Shown here one piece after another: positions 28,785 through 37,963 of a stretch of DNA of 64,000 bases. The notes below the pieces were generated by a model. That model was not told the origin of the DNA. It saw only the letters and a program-made list of their open reading frames with translations, and made no database searches. The DNA is from Streptomyces sp. HM190. GTDB taxonomy: Bacteria; Actinomycetota; Actinomycetes; Streptomycetales; Streptomycetaceae. How positions within the stretch are numbered: the stretch's first letter is position 1; each line of letters begins with the position of its first letter. A program made the translations under genes and the position numbers. The DNA lies in the NCBI RefSeq assembly GCF_009857135.1, contig NZ_CP047318.1:2108001-2172000 (forward strand), read 5' to 3'.

Positions 28785-29506
28785 GACGACACAGCCTCCA
28801 GGGCCTCTTCCAGGGTGAACGCCTTCGCGTAGAGGGCCTTCCCGACGATGGAGCCCTCGACACCGAGGGGTACCAGCTCGGCGATGGCGCGGAGGTCGTC
28901 GAGGGACGACACGCCGCCGGACGCCACGACCGGGCGGTCGGTGACCGCGCAGACGTTGCGCAGCAGTTCCAGGTTGGGGCCCTGGAGCGTGCCGTCCTTG
29001 GCGATGTCGGTGACGACGTAGCGGGCGCAGCCCTCCTGGTCGAGGCGCGCCAGCGTCTCGTAGAGGTCGCCGCCGTCGCGCGTCCAGCCGCGGCCCTTCA
29101 GGGTCGTGCCGCGGACGTCCAGGCCGACCGCGATCCGGTCGCCGTGCTCGGCGATGACCTTGGCGACCCACTCGGGGCTCTCCAGGGCGGCGGTGCCGAG
29201 GTTGACGCGGGTGCAGCCGGTGGCGAGGGCCTTCTCCAGGGAGGCGTCGTCCCGGATGCCGCCGGAGAGCTCGACCTTGATGTCCATGGCCCGGGTGACC
29301 TCGGCGACCAGCTCACGGTTGTCGCCGGTGCCGAACGCGGCGTCCAGGTCGACCAGATGCAGCCACTCGGCGCCCGCCCGCTGCCAGGACAGGGCGGCCT
29401 CCAGCGGGGAGCCGTAGGAGGTCTCCGTGCCGGACTCGCCGTGCACGAGGCGGACGGCCTGGCCGTCACGGACGTCGACGGCGGGGAGGAGTTCGAGCTT
29501 TGCCAT
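28781..29506 (-). CDS. priA: Bifunctional HisA/TrpF isomerase PriA
   Basis: 241 residues. Asp11 (LLPAVDV), Arg19 (AVRL), Asp130 (VGLDV) and Arg143 match the residues used by actinobacterial PriA for both ProFAR and PRA isomerisation. A single protein therefore serves histidine step 4 and tryptophan step 3, consistent with no trpF seen here. It sits 3 bp after hisH. The bifunctional call rests on family membership and on the his-trp neighbourhood. Confidence 0.94.
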   Translation of the reverse strand: MAKLELLPAVDVRDGQAVRLVHGESGTETSYGSPLEAALSWQRAGAEWLHLVDLDAAFGTGDNRELVAEVTRAMDIKVELSGGIRDDASLEKALATGCTRVNLGTAALESPEWVAKVIAEHGDRIAVGLDVRGTTLKGRGWTRDGGDLYETLARLDQEGCARYVVTDIAKDGTLQGPNLELLRNVCAVTDRPVVASGGVSSLDDLRAIAELVPLGVEGSIVGKALYAKAFTLEEALEAVSS

Positions 29507-29509
29507 GGT

Positions 29510-30187
29510 CTACAGGGTTCCGATCCAGTTGGTCAGCAGCTGGGCTCCGGCGTCGCCGGACTTCTCGGGGTGGAACTGCGTGGCCCACAGGGCGCCGTTC
29601 TCGACGGCCGCCACGAAGGGCTTGCCGTGTGTCGCCCAGGTGACCTTGGGCGCGGTGATGTTCGGGTTGTGCGTCTCCAGGGACCAGTCGTGGACGGCGT
29701 AGGAGTGCACGAAGTAGAAGCGGGCGTCGGTGTCGAGGCCGGCGAAGAGCGCGGAGCCGGCCGGGGCGTCGACGGTGTTCCAGCCCATGTGCGGCACGAT
29801 CTCGGCCTGCAGCGGCTCGACCGCGCCGGGCCACTCGTCGAGGCCCTCGGTCTCCACGCCGTGCTCGATGCCGCGCGCGAAGAGGATCTGCATGCCGACG
29901 CAGATGCCCATGACGGGGCGCCCGCCGGCGAGCCTGCGGTCGATGATCCAGTCGCCGCGCGCCTCCTTGAGGCCCTTCATGCAGGCGGCGAAGGCGCCGA
30001 CGCCGGGCACCAGCAGTCCGTCCGCGTTCATCGCGGTGTCGAAGTCACGGGTGATCTCGACGTCCGCTCCGGCGCGCGCGAGGGCGCGCTCGGCGGAGCG
30101 GACGTTGCCGAAGCCGTAGTCGAAGACGACGACGCGCTTGGCGGGAGAGGTCGCGGTGGTCCTCGCTCCCGCGTTCTCGGTGCTCAA
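29510..30187 (-). CDS. hisH: Imidazole glycerol phosphate synthase glutaminase subunit
   Basis: About 225 residues. [12 protein letters not shown] opens the domain, the nucleophile is in MGICVGMQ, and FVHSY and QFHPEKSG supply the His and Glu. It hydrolyses glutamine and channels ammonia to HisF. Start choice: TTG at 30187 overlaps the upstream stop as TTGA and lies 7 nt after GGAGG; a GTG at 30193 is nearly abutting that site and less likely. Confidence 0.93.
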   Translation of the reverse strand: MSTENAGARTTATSPAKRVVVFDYGFGNVRSAERALARAGADVEITRDFDTAMNADGLLVPGVGAFAACMKGLKEARGDWIIDRRLAGGRPVMGICVGMQILFARGIEHGVETEGLDEWPGAVEPLQAEIVPHMGWNTVDAPAGSALFAGLDTDARFYFVHSYAVHDWSLETHNPNITAPKVTWATHGKPFVAAVENGALWATQFHPEKSGDAGAQLLTNWIGTL

Positions 30188-30348
30188 TTCCACACCTCCA
30201 GCCTCATGACGCCCGCGACGAGGCACATCGCGGCGGCGAGGGACAGCAGCACGATGAGGCCCTTCGGCATCTGCTGCTTGACGAACGAGATGATCCCGCC
30301 GACCAGGAACAGACCGACGACGATCAGGATGGTCGACAGGCTGTTCAC
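30184..30348 (-). CDS. Small membrane protein of the his operon, unknown function
   Basis: 54 residues from a GTG overlapping the hisB stop (GTGA). Two hydrophobic helices (about 5-23 and 29-48) are joined by VKQQMPKG. Its end overlaps the hisH start (TTGA), so it is locked into the translation chain of the operon. It is not an enzyme of the pathway, and I do not recognise the family. Confidence 0.75.
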   Translation of the reverse strand: MNSLSTILIVVGLFLVGGIISFVKQQMPKGLIVLLSLAAAMCLVAGVMRLEVWN

Positions 30349-30938
30349 AGCGCACCCTTCGTGGAGGGCAGGATCCCGGCCGCGCGCGGGTCGCGCTCGG
30401 AGGCGTAGCGCAGGGCGCGGGCCAGCGCCTTGAACTGGCACTCGACGATGTGGTGGGCGTTGCGCCCGTAGGGCACGTGCACGTGCAGCGCGATCTGTGC
30501 CTGGGCGACGAAGGACTCCAGGATGTGCCGGGTCATCGTGGTGTCGTACTCGCCGATCATCGGTGCCATCTTCTCGGGCTCGGTGTGCACGAGGTAGGGG
30601 CGGCCGGAGAGGTCGACGGTGACCTGGGCGAGGGACTCGTCCAGCGGGACCGTGCAGTTGCCGAAGCGGTAGATGCCCACCTTGTCGCCGAGGGCCTGCC
30701 TGAAGGCGGCGCCCAGGGCGAGGGCGGTGTCCTCGATGGTGTGGTGGGAGTCGATGTGCAGGTCGCCGTCGGTCTTCACGGTGAGGTCGAACAGTCCGTG
30801 GCGGCCGAGCTGGTCGAGCATGTGGTCGTAGAAGCCGACCCCGGTGGAGATCTCGGTGCGGCCGGTGCCGTCGAGGTTGATCTCGACGACGACCGACGTC
30901 TCCTTGGTGACCCGCTCCACGCGTCCTACGCGGTTCAT
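30345..30938 (-). CDS. hisB: Imidazoleglycerol-phosphate dehydratase
   Basis: 197 residues, monofunctional (no phosphatase domain). [28 protein letters not shown] and [15 protein letters not shown] hold the histidine and glutamate residues of the two Mn2+ sites. It dehydrates IGP to imidazole acetol phosphate. Its start overlaps the hisC stop by 4 bp. Confidence 0.96.
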   Translation of the reverse strand: MNRVGRVERVTKETSVVVEINLDGTGRTEISTGVGFYDHMLDQLGRHGLFDLTVKTDGDLHIDSHHTIEDTALALGAAFRQALGDKVGIYRFGNCTVPLDESLAQVTVDLSGRPYLVHTEPEKMAPMIGEYDTTMTRHILESFVAQAQIALHVHVPYGRNAHHIVECQFKALARALRYASERDPRAAGILPSTKGAL

Positions 30939-32074
30939 GCGCTCTGCTCCTCCGGGGGTGTGGGGGTGTCCCCCACATTGCTCTGTAGTTCACGTACCGC
31001 GTCGAGGAACGCGTCGTTCTCGGCCGGGGTTCCGGCGGTCACCCGCAGCCACCCCGGTACGCCGTTGTCCCGGACCAGGACGCCCCGGTCGAGGATCTTC
31101 CGCCACATCTTGTGCGCGTCGTCGAACCTTCCGAACTGCACGAAGTTGGCGTCGGACTCGGTGACCTCGTAGCCGATGGCGCGCAGCTCGGCGACCAGCC
31201 GGTCCCGTTCGGCCTTCAGCTGCTCGACGTAGCCGAGGAGGGTGTCGGTGTGCTCCAGGGCGGCCAGGGCGGTCGCCTGGGTGACGGCGGAGAGGTGGTA
31301 GGGCAGCCGCACGAGCTGGACGGCGTCCACGACCGCCGGGTGGGCGGCGAGGTAGCCGAGGCGCAGTCCGGCGGCGCCGAACGCCTTGGACATGGTGCGG
31401 GAGACGACGAGATTCGGCCGTCCTTCGAGCAGCGGCAGCAGGGAGTCGCCGTGGCTGAACTCGATGTAGGCCTCGTCGACGACCACCATGGACGGCTTGG
31501 CCGCCTGGGCGGCCTCGTACAGGGCGAGGACCGTCTCCCGGGGGACCGCGTTGCCGGTGGGGTTGTTGGGGGTGGTGACGAAGACGACGTCGGGGCGGTG
31601 CTCGGCGACGGCGCGCTCGGCCGCCGCGAGGTCGATGGTGAAGTCGTCGTGGCGGGGGCCGGAGATCCAGCCCGTGCCCGTGCCGCGCGCGATGAGTCCG
31701 TGCATCGAGTACGACGGCTCGAAACCGATGGCCGTGCGGCCGGGTCCGCCGAAGGTCTGCAGCAGCTGCTGGATCACCTCGTTGGAACCGTTGGCGGCCC
31801 AGACGTTCGTGACGTCCACGGTGTACCCGGAGGTCCGCGTCAGGTACTCGGCGAGCCGGGTCCGCAGCTCCACCGCGTCCCGGTCGGGGTAGCGGTTGAG
31901 GTTCCGTGCCGCCTCGCGCACCCGCTCCGCGATCCGCTCCACCAGCGGCTCGGGCAGGGGGTAGGGGTTCTCGTTGGTGTTCAGCCGGACCGGGACGTCG
32001 AGCTGGGGCGCGCCGTAGGGGCTCTTGCCGCGCAGTTCGTCCCGGACGGGGAGATCGTCGATTCCGAAGCTCAC
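30935..32074 (-). CDS. hisC: Histidinol-phosphate aminotransferase
   Basis: 379 residues from the GTG at 32074, which overlaps the hisD stop. [39 protein letters not shown] and the PLP lysine in SRTMSKAFG are class I/II aminotransferase HisC signatures. It transfers the amino group from glutamate to imidazole acetol phosphate. Confidence 0.95.
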   Translation of the reverse strand: MSFGIDDLPVRDELRGKSPYGAPQLDVPVRLNTNENPYPLPEPLVERIAERVREAARNLNRYPDRDAVELRTRLAEYLTRTSGYTVDVTNVWAANGSNEVIQQLLQTFGGPGRTAIGFEPSYSMHGLIARGTGTGWISGPRHDDFTIDLAAAERAVAEHRPDVVFVTTPNNPTGNAVPRETVLALYEAAQAAKPSMVVVDEAYIEFSHGDSLLPLLEGRPNLVVSRTMSKAFGAAGLRLGYLAAHPAVVDAVQLVRLPYHLSAVTQATALAALEHTDTLLGYVEQLKAERDRLVAELRAIGYEVTESDANFVQFGRFDDAHKMWRKILDRGVLVRDNGVPGWLRVTAGTPAENDAFLDAVRELQSNVGDTPTPPEEQSA

Positions 32075-33489
32075 TGACCAGGTACCTTCCAGCCGCGTGT
32101 CCCCTGTTCGGCTCCGCCGCGAGCCCACTGTCCGGCTCCGCCGCGAGCCCACTGTCCGGCTCCGCCGCGAGCCCACTGTTCGGCTCCGCCAAAACGTGCC
32201 TTGATCGCCGCGCCGTGGGCCGGCAGGTCCTCCGCCTCCGCCAGCGTGACCACGTGGTGCGCGACCTCGGCCAGCGCCTCCTGTGTGTAGTCGACGATGT
32301 GGATGCCGCGCAGGAAGGACTGGACGGACAGACCGGAGGAGTGGCAGGCGCAGCCGCCGGTCGGGAGCACGTGGTTGGAGCCCGCCGCGTAGTCGCCGAG
32401 CGAGACCGGCGCCCACGGTCCGAGGAAGATCGCGCCCGCGTTGACGACGCGCTCGGCGACGGCCGCGGCGTCCGCGGTCTGGATCTCCAGGTGTTCGGCG
32501 CCGTAGGCGTTGACGACCCGCAGGCCCTCGTCGATGCCGTCGACGAGGACGATCGCGGACTGCCGGCCCGCGAGGGCGGGGCGGATCCGGTCCTCAATGT
32601 GCTTGGTGGCCTCGACCTGCGGGCCCAGCTCCTTCTCGACGGCGTCGGCGAGGGCGACGGAGTCGGTGACGAGGACGGCGGCGGCGAGCGGGTCGTGCTC
32701 GGCCTGGCTGATCAGGTCGGCGGCGACGTGCGCCGGGTCGGCGGTGTCGTCCGCGAGGACCGCGATCTCGGTGGGGCCGGCCTCGGAGTCGATGCCGATG
32801 ACGCCGGTGAAGTAGCGCTTGGCGGCGGCCACCCAGATGTTGCCCGGCCCGGTGACCATGTTGGCCGGCGGGCAGGACTCGGTGCCGTGGGCGAACATCG
32901 CGACGGCGGTGGCGCCGCCGGCCGCGTACACCTCGTCGACGCCGAGCAGGGCGCACGCGGCGAGGATCGTGGGGTGCGGCAGGCCGTCGAAGTCGGCCTG
33001 CGCGGGTGAGGCCAGGGCGATCGAGGGGACGCCCGCCTCCTGCGCCGGGACCACGTTCATGATCACGGAGGAGGGGTAGACCGAGCGGCCGCCGGGGGCG
33101 TAGAGGCCGACGCGCTCGACCGGCACCCACTTCTCGGTGACGGTGCCGCCGGGCACGACCTGGGTGGTGTGCGTGGCGCGGCGCTGCTCGCGGTGGACGA
33201 GGCGGGCGCGGCGGATGGACTCCTCCAGGGCCGCGCGGACGGCCGGGTCGAGCCGGTCCAGCGCGTCCGTGAGGGCCTCGGCCGGGACCCGCACGGAGGT
33301 GAGGCGTACGCCGTCGAACTTCTCGGCGAAGTCGATCAGCGCCGCGTCCCCGCGATGATGCACGGCCTCGCAGATCGGACGCACCTTCTCCAGGGCGGCC
33401 GAGACGTCGAAGTCGGCTCGGGGCAGCAGGTCGCGCAGGGCGGGGCCCTTCGGGAGGGCGTCGCCGCGCAGATCGATTCGGGAGATCAC
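32071..33489 (-). CDS. hisD: Histidinol dehydrogenase with repeat tail
   Basis: 472 residues from the GTG at 33489 (VISRIDLRG). [41 protein letters not shown] and [17 protein letters not shown] are HisD motifs; Glu and His of the zinc site are present. It oxidises histidinol twice to histidine using NAD. The last ~35 residues are an extra tail of GGAGQWAR repeats, beyond the usual end near IKARFGG. It is the first gene of the his operon and divergent from the next gene. No clear promoter was found in 33490-33671. Confidence 0.95.
   Translation of the reverse strand: MISRIDLRGDALPKGPALRDLLPRADFDVSAALEKVRPICEAVHHRGDAALIDFAEKFDGVRLTSVRVPAEALTDALDRLDPAVRAALEESIRRARLVHREQRRATHTTQVVPGGTVTEKWVPVERVGLYAPGGRSVYPSSVIMNVVPAQEAGVPSIALASPAQADFDGLPHPTILAACALLGVDEVYAAGGATAVAMFAHGTESCPPANMVTGPGNIWVAAAKRYFTGVIGIDSEAGPTEIAVLADDTADPAHVAADLISQAEHDPLAAAVLVTDSVALADAVEKELGPQVEATKHIEDRIRPALAGRQSAIVLVDGIDEGLRVVNAYGAEHLEIQTADAAAVAERVVNAGAIFLGPWAPVSLGDYAAGSNHVLPTGGCACHSSGLSVQSFLRGIHIVDYTQEALAEVAHHVVTLAEAEDLPAHGAAIKARFGGAEQWARGGAGQWARGGAGQWARGGAEQGTRGWKVPGQ
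32109..32190 (-). repeat. 24-bp tandem repeat in the hisD 3' end
   Basis: Units start at 32109, 32133 and 32157 with a partial unit at 32181. Each 24-bp unit encodes eight residues of the form GGAGQWAR. The first and second copies are identical or nearly so, which points to recent expansion. It lies just before the hisC start. Confidence 0.85.
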
Positions 33490-33671
33490 ACGCCCAATTC
33501 TCTCAGACCGCGGTCGGCGGCTGTCCGCGCGTTCCATTGGCTGATACGCGTCGGGGGCAGAACCCGGAAGATCCTCTTCACGTCTAGCGTTCGGGGCGTC
33601 ACTCAGCGGGCATCACCAGCATGAACTGTTGCTCGATACACGCAGTGACGGAGAAGGAGGGAGGAACAGCC

Positions 33672-35255
33672 GTGACCGAGGGTGCCGCCATCCGGGACGA
33701 CGGGGACCTCCCGGACGACCTCACCGCCGCCGAGGCCGGTATGTGGCAGGCGTTCCGCAACGGCAGTGTGTACGACCTCCGCAGCGGCGACACCGCCGAG
33801 GACGATCCGCACGGCGGCCACCCGTGGGGTCCGGAGCGGACGGTACGGGCCCGGATCGTGGCCTGGCTGCTGCTGGACGGGCCGCCCGCCCTGGCCGGCC
33901 GGGTGTCCGCGCTCAAGCTGGTCGGCTTACAGGTCAAGGGTGTCCTGGAGCTGGCTGGCGGCCAGGTGGTGCCGTACGTGGAGCTGAAGGGCTGCCGCTT
34001 CGAGAAGGAGATCCTGCTGCCGGAGGCCCGGTTCACCACCGTGCGGCTGGTGGACTGCTCGGTGCCGCGGCTGGAGGCGGCCCGGCTGCACACGGAGGGC
34101 GATCTGCATCTGCCGCGCTGCCGCTTCCACAACGGGGTGCGGCTGGCCGACGCGCACATCGGCACCGATCTGCTGCTCAACCAGGCGGTCGTCTACCGCG
34201 ACCGGCACGGCCGCTCGCTGTCCGCCGACGGTCTCAGCGTCGCCCAGGACGTGCAGGCGGAGATGCTGGAGTCGCACGGCGAGCTGAGCCTGCGCGGGGC
34301 GACCGTCGGCGCCTCACTCAGCCTGCGCGGCAGCCGGCTCGCCAACCCCTACGGCCGCCTCGCCCTGAACGCGCCCCAGCTGACCGTCGAGCGCACCCTC
34401 TATCTGACCCCCGCCGGTGTCGGCAATCCGCTGTACACCAGCGGCAGCACGCCCGCGCGGGGCACCCGCGTCCAGCGTTTCGAGTGCCAGGGCGGGATAC
34501 GGCTGGACGACGGGCGTTTCGGGGACGCCGTCGACCTGGAGCGGGCCAGGTTCACCTTCACGGACGAACAGGAACTGTCCCTGCGCCGGGTCCAGGTGCC
34601 CGAGCTGCGCTTCCTCGGCGAGCGGCCCGAGCGCGGCAAGGTGGTGCTGTCGGGCGCCCGGGTCGGCGTCCTCATCGACCGGGCGGACAGCTGGCCGGGC
34701 CCCGGCAACCTCCAGATGGGCGGCTTCCAGTACGAGAACCTCGTGCCCCGCGACCGGTTCCCGCTGGCCGGACGGCTGGAGTGGGTGGCGGCGGCGACCC
34801 CCGAGTACCAGCCGGAGCCGTACGAGCGGCTGGCGACCGTGCTGCGGGCCAGCGGCGACGACGAGGGCGCCCGCGAGGTGCTCCTCGCCAAGCAGCGCCA
34901 CCGGCGGGAGAACCTGCCGCTCGCGGCCAAGCTGTGGGGGTACGCGCAGGACTGGACGGTCGCGTACGGGTACCGGCCGGGCCGGGCCGCCGTGTGGATG
35001 GCGCTGCTGTGGGCGCTCACCTCGTACGCCTTCTCGCACGCGGACCACCCGCCGATGAAGAGCGGTGAGCACCCGCAGTGGAGTCCGTCCCTGTTCGCCC
35101 TGGACCTGCTGCTCCCGGTGATCGATTTCGGCCAGGTCGGCGCCTGGCAGCTGCGGGGCGGCTGGCAGTGGCTGGCCGTGGTGGTGATCCTGCTGGGCTG
35201 GATCCTCGCGACGACGGTCGCGGCGGGTGCCACACGGCTGTTGAGCAGGAACTGA
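33672..35255 (+). CDS. Membrane-anchored repeat protein of unknown function
   Basis: 527 residues from a GTG with GGAGGGAGG upstream. The main part (about 60-390) has loosely repeating short beta-strand units such as LELAGGQVVPYVELKGC and SLRGATVGASLSLRGS, like a beta-helix or bactofilin/pentapeptide-type solenoid. Two C-terminal hydrophobic segments (AVWMALLWALTSYAF and WLAVVVILLGWILATTVAAG) would anchor it. Similar proteins are sometimes labelled oxidoreductase in Streptomyces, but I see no nucleotide-binding motif. It is divergent from the his operon. Confidence 0.72.
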   Translation: MTEGAAIRDDGDLPDDLTAAEAGMWQAFRNGSVYDLRSGDTAEDDPHGGHPWGPERTVRARIVAWLLLDGPPALAGRVSALKLVGLQVKGVLELAGGQVVPYVELKGCRFEKEILLPEARFTTVRLVDCSVPRLEAARLHTEGDLHLPRCRFHNGVRLADAHIGTDLLLNQAVVYRDRHGRSLSADGLSVAQDVQAEMLESHGELSLRGATVGASLSLRGSRLANPYGRLALNAPQLTVERTLYLTPAGVGNPLYTSGSTPARGTRVQRFECQGGIRLDDGRFGDAVDLERARFTFTDEQELSLRRVQVPELRFLGERPERGKVVLSGARVGVLIDRADSWPGPGNLQMGGFQYENLVPRDRFPLAGRLEWVAAATPEYQPEPYERLATVLRASGDDEGAREVLLAKQRHRRENLPLAAKLWGYAQDWTVAYGYRPGRAAVWMALLWALTSYAFSHADHPPMKSGEHPQWSPSLFALDLLLPVIDFGQVGAWQLRGGWQWLAVVVILLGWILATTVAAGATRLLSRN

Positions 35256-35272
35256 AGCTGTTGAGCAGGAAC
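35237..35272 (+). repeat. 16-bp direct repeat overlapping a stop codon
   Basis: GCTGTTGAGCAGGAAC occurs at 35237 and again at 35257 with a 20-bp period, spanning the TGA at 35253. A recent duplication of the 3' end of the upstream gene is the simplest reading. Confidence 0.7.
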
Positions 35273-35422
35273 GGAAAAGGGTGGTGAAGGGGCACAACCC
35301 GAGTCGCCCGTGCTCCGTCTTCCCCTCGTACCACCGACCACGACATCACCGCTCAGGCGTTGTACCGAACGGTGAGCACCGGTCCCGCCGAGCGGACCGG
35401 CCGGGCGCAGAGGGGGCGCCAC

Positions 35423-36481
35423 ATGGATCTGCTGCGTGCGCTCGTGCGCACGGCCCGGATGGCGCGGCACACCTCGGGCCTCGCCGACGGTCTGCCGGCC
35501 GACGACGACGTGCTGCTCGACGCGCCCGACGAACGGCTCGGGCCCGCGCTGGCCGCGGCCGGCCGCGGTGAGTACGCGCCCGCGGCCCGGCTCCTCGCGA
35601 CGACGCGGGAGGCGGCGGAGTGGGAGAGCCGCGACCGGTACACGCTGCGGCTCGCCGCCTGCGGCCGCGCACAGGACCACTGGCTGCGCGACTGGCGGCG
35701 CGCCGCCCCGCACGCCCCGGACGTCCTGCTGGTCAGGGCCGAACTGGCGGTGTCCCGCGGCTGGTACTCCCCCGCCAGGGGGGAACTGCTGCGCGAGGCG
35801 GGCCCGTTGATCACGGCAGCCGCCGAGCGTGCGCCGCGCGACCCGGTGCCGTGGCGGATCGCCCTGGACCACGCGCGGGGCACGGGCGTCGGCCGTGCCG
35901 GCTTCGAGCGGCTGTGGGGCGAGGCCGTCCGCCGCTCCCCGCACCACTACGGCTGTCATGTCTCGGCCCTGAAGTACCTCTCCGCCGCCTGGTACGGCTC
36001 GCCCGCCGAGTGCTTCGACTTCGCCGAACGGGCCGCCGAGGACGCCCTGCCCGGCTCCCTCGTCCAGGCCCTCCCGGTCCGGGCAGCCTTCGCCCATCTC
36101 GTCGACGGCGGCGGCCCCGAGGTGCGGCGCGCCCGGCTGCACGAGGCGGCGGACCGCGCGATCGCGCTCTCGGCCGCGTACGCGCCCGGCGACCCCTGGC
36201 CCGCCGAGGTCCGCAACCTCCTCGCCTACGTCCTGGTCCGCCTCGAACGCTGGCCGGACGCCCTGGAGCAACTGCGCAGGATCGGTCCGTACGCCACCTC
36301 GTTCCCCTGGGACCGGGTCTCCGGCGATCCGCTGGGCCAGTTCCTCCAGCTGCGGGACGGGGTACGGCTGGAGGTGGCGTCCTCGATGCCGCTGCTGACG
36401 CGGTCCGCCAGGCGCGCCGGGAGACCCCCGGCAAGGTCACAAACCAGTACGAGCGAACGCGCGCGCCCCGACGGCGACTAG
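35423..36481 (+). CDS. Hypothetical TPR-like helical protein
   Basis: 352 residues from the ATG at 35423 with GAGGGGGCG upstream. Ala/Arg-rich amphipathic helices run throughout, with pairs such as RYTLRLAACGRAQDHWLRDW and LYSPAR-like turns that resemble tetratricopeptide or HEAT-type repeats. No catalytic motif, signal peptide or membrane segment was seen. It lies 11 bp before the Lon-domain gene, so the two may be cotranscribed. The function is unknown. Confidence 0.7.
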   Translation: MDLLRALVRTARMARHTSGLADGLPADDDVLLDAPDERLGPALAAAGRGEYAPAARLLATTREAAEWESRDRYTLRLAACGRAQDHWLRDWRRAAPHAPDVLLVRAELAVSRGWYSPARGELLREAGPLITAAAERAPRDPVPWRIALDHARGTGVGRAGFERLWGEAVRRSPHHYGCHVSALKYLSAAWYGSPAECFDFAERAAEDALPGSLVQALPVRAAFAHLVDGGGPEVRRARLHEAADRAIALSAAYAPGDPWPAEVRNLLAYVLVRLERWPDALEQLRRIGPYATSFPWDRVSGDPLGQFLQLRDGVRLEVASSMPLLTRSARRAGRPPARSQTSTSERARPDGD

Positions 36482-36492
36482 GCTCTGGCCTC

Positions 36493-37233
36493 GTGACCAC
36501 CGTCCGGCTGCCGCTCTTCCCCCTGAACTCGGTGTTGTACCCGGGGCTCGTGCTTCCTCTGAACATCTTCGAGGAGCGCTACCGCGCCATGATGCGCGAG
36601 TTGCTGAAGACCCCCGAGGACGAACCCCGCCGCTTCGCCGTCGTCGCCATCCGCGACGGCCACGAGGTCGCGCCGAGCGCGCCCGGCATGCCGGATCCGA
36701 CCGCTCTGCCGGAGCGCGGTCCGACCGCCGGGTTCGGCGACGACCCGACCAAGGCGTTCCACTCCGTGGGCTGCATCGCCGACGCGGCCACCATCCGGGA
36801 GCGCGACAACGGCACGTTCGAGGTCCTCGCCACCGGCACGAACCGGGTCCGGCTGCTCTCCCTCGACACGACCGGGCCGTTCCTCGTGGCGGACCTGGAG
36901 GAGCTGCCGGAGGCCCCCGGCGACGAGGCGGGCGCGCTCGCGGAGGGCGTGCTGCGGGCCTTCCGGCAGTACCAGAAGCGTCTGGCGGGGGCGCGGGAGC
37001 GCTCGCTGTCGACGGGCGCGGACCTGCCCGACGAGCCGGCAGTGGTGTCGTATCTGGTCGCCGCGGCGATGATGCTCGACACCCCGACCAAGCAGCGGCT
37101 CCTCCAGGCGCCCGACACCGCGTCCCGGCTGCGTGACGAGCTGAAACTGCTGCGCGCCGAGACCGCGATCATCCGTAGTCTGCCGTCGTTGCCCGCGTCG
37201 GAGCTGACGCGGGGGCCGACGAGCCTCAACTGA
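36493..37233 (+). CDS. Lon N-terminal (substrate-binding) domain protein
   Basis: 246 residues from the GTG at 36493. LPLFPLNSVLYPGLVLPLNIFEERYRAM is the opening of the Lon N-domain, and VGCIADAATIRERDNGTFEVLATGTNRVRL matches its middle; a helical C-terminal part (TKQRLLQAPDTASRL) follows. There is no ATPase or Ser-Lys protease domain. Such standalone N-domains may bind substrates or regulate proteolysis. The role here is unknown. Confidence 0.85.
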   Translation: MTTVRLPLFPLNSVLYPGLVLPLNIFEERYRAMMRELLKTPEDEPRRFAVVAIRDGHEVAPSAPGMPDPTALPERGPTAGFGDDPTKAFHSVGCIADAATIRERDNGTFEVLATGTNRVRLLSLDTTGPFLVADLEELPEAPGDEAGALAEGVLRAFRQYQKRLAGARERSLSTGADLPDEPAVVSYLVAAAMMLDTPTKQRLLQAPDTASRLRDELKLLRAETAIIRSLPSLPASELTRGPTSLN

Positions 37234-37296
37234 GGACGGCCCGAGGGCACGCTCCGGGACGCGGCTTGCGGAGACGATCACCAGGAACAGGCTGGC

Positions 37297-37797
37297 ATGG
37301 CGAAGAAGTCGAAGAAACAGCAGGCGGGAGGCACACCGGCGACGGTGGCGCTGACTGCGGCGGGCGTGGAGTTCACCATCCACGCCTACGAGCACGATCC
37401 CTCCCACCCCTCCTACGGCGAGGAGGCGGCGGAGGCGATGGGCGTCTCGCCCGACCGCGTCTTCAAGACCCTCGTCGCGGACGTCGACGGCGCGCTCGTG
37501 GTGGCCGTGGTGCCGGTCGCGGGCCAGCTCGACCTGAAGGCGCTGGCGACGGCGGTCGGCGGGAAGCGTGCGGCGATGGCGGACCCCACGCTGGCCGAGC
37601 GCACGACGGGGTACGTCCGCGGGGGCATCTCCCCGCTGGGCCAGCGCAAGAAGCTCCGCACCGTCCTGGACGAGTCGGCCTCCGGCCACGGCACGATCTG
37701 CGTCTCGGCCGGGCGCCGGGGTCTGGAGGTCGAGCTGGCGCCGTCGGATCTGGCGGCGCTGACGGGGGCGACGACGGCGCCGATCGCGAGGGGGTAG
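37297..37797 (+). CDS. ybaK: YbaK/EbsC-type Cys-tRNA(Pro) deacylase
   Basis: 166 residues after a basic N-terminus MAKKSKK. FTIHAYEHD, SPDRVFKTLVADVDG, TGYVRGGISPLGQRK and the late SAGRRGLEVELAPSDL form the YbaK fold; the Lys in RVFKTL and the GISP loop are the known active site features. It hydrolyses Cys-tRNA(Pro) mischarged by ProRS. It acts in the cytoplasm. Confidence 0.9.
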   Translation: MAKKSKKQQAGGTPATVALTAAGVEFTIHAYEHDPSHPSYGEEAAEAMGVSPDRVFKTLVADVDGALVVAVVPVAGQLDLKALATAVGGKRAAMADPTLAERTTGYVRGGISPLGQRKKLRTVLDESASGHGTICVSAGRRGLEVELAPSDLAALTGATTAPIARG

Positions 37798-37857
37798 GGC
37801 GACCTGGTGGCTCGGGGCGCGTGCGGTCGGGCGACTGCGGGCCTGCGGCCCACCCCT

Positions 37858-37930
37858 CTCCTGAGAAGCACGGGGCGCAGCCCCGGCCGCTTCTCAGGAG
37901 CGCGGGGAACTGCGCGACCAGCCCCCACCC
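37858..37930. repeat. Intergenic hairpin with a Streptomyces interspersed repeat motif
   Basis: CTCCTGAGAAGC (37858-37869) pairs with GCTTCTCAGGAG (37889-37900), and GGGGC-GCA-GCCCC forms an inner stem. The flank GCGCGGGGAACTGCGCGACC follows. From memory, this CGGGGCGCAGCCCCGG / GGGGAACTGCGCGACC combination recurs between genes in many Streptomyces genomes. It also sits between convergent genes, so it may act as a terminator. Confidence 0.65.
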
Positions 37931-37963
37931 ACCCGCACCCGCCGGCACACCCCCGGCGCCGAG

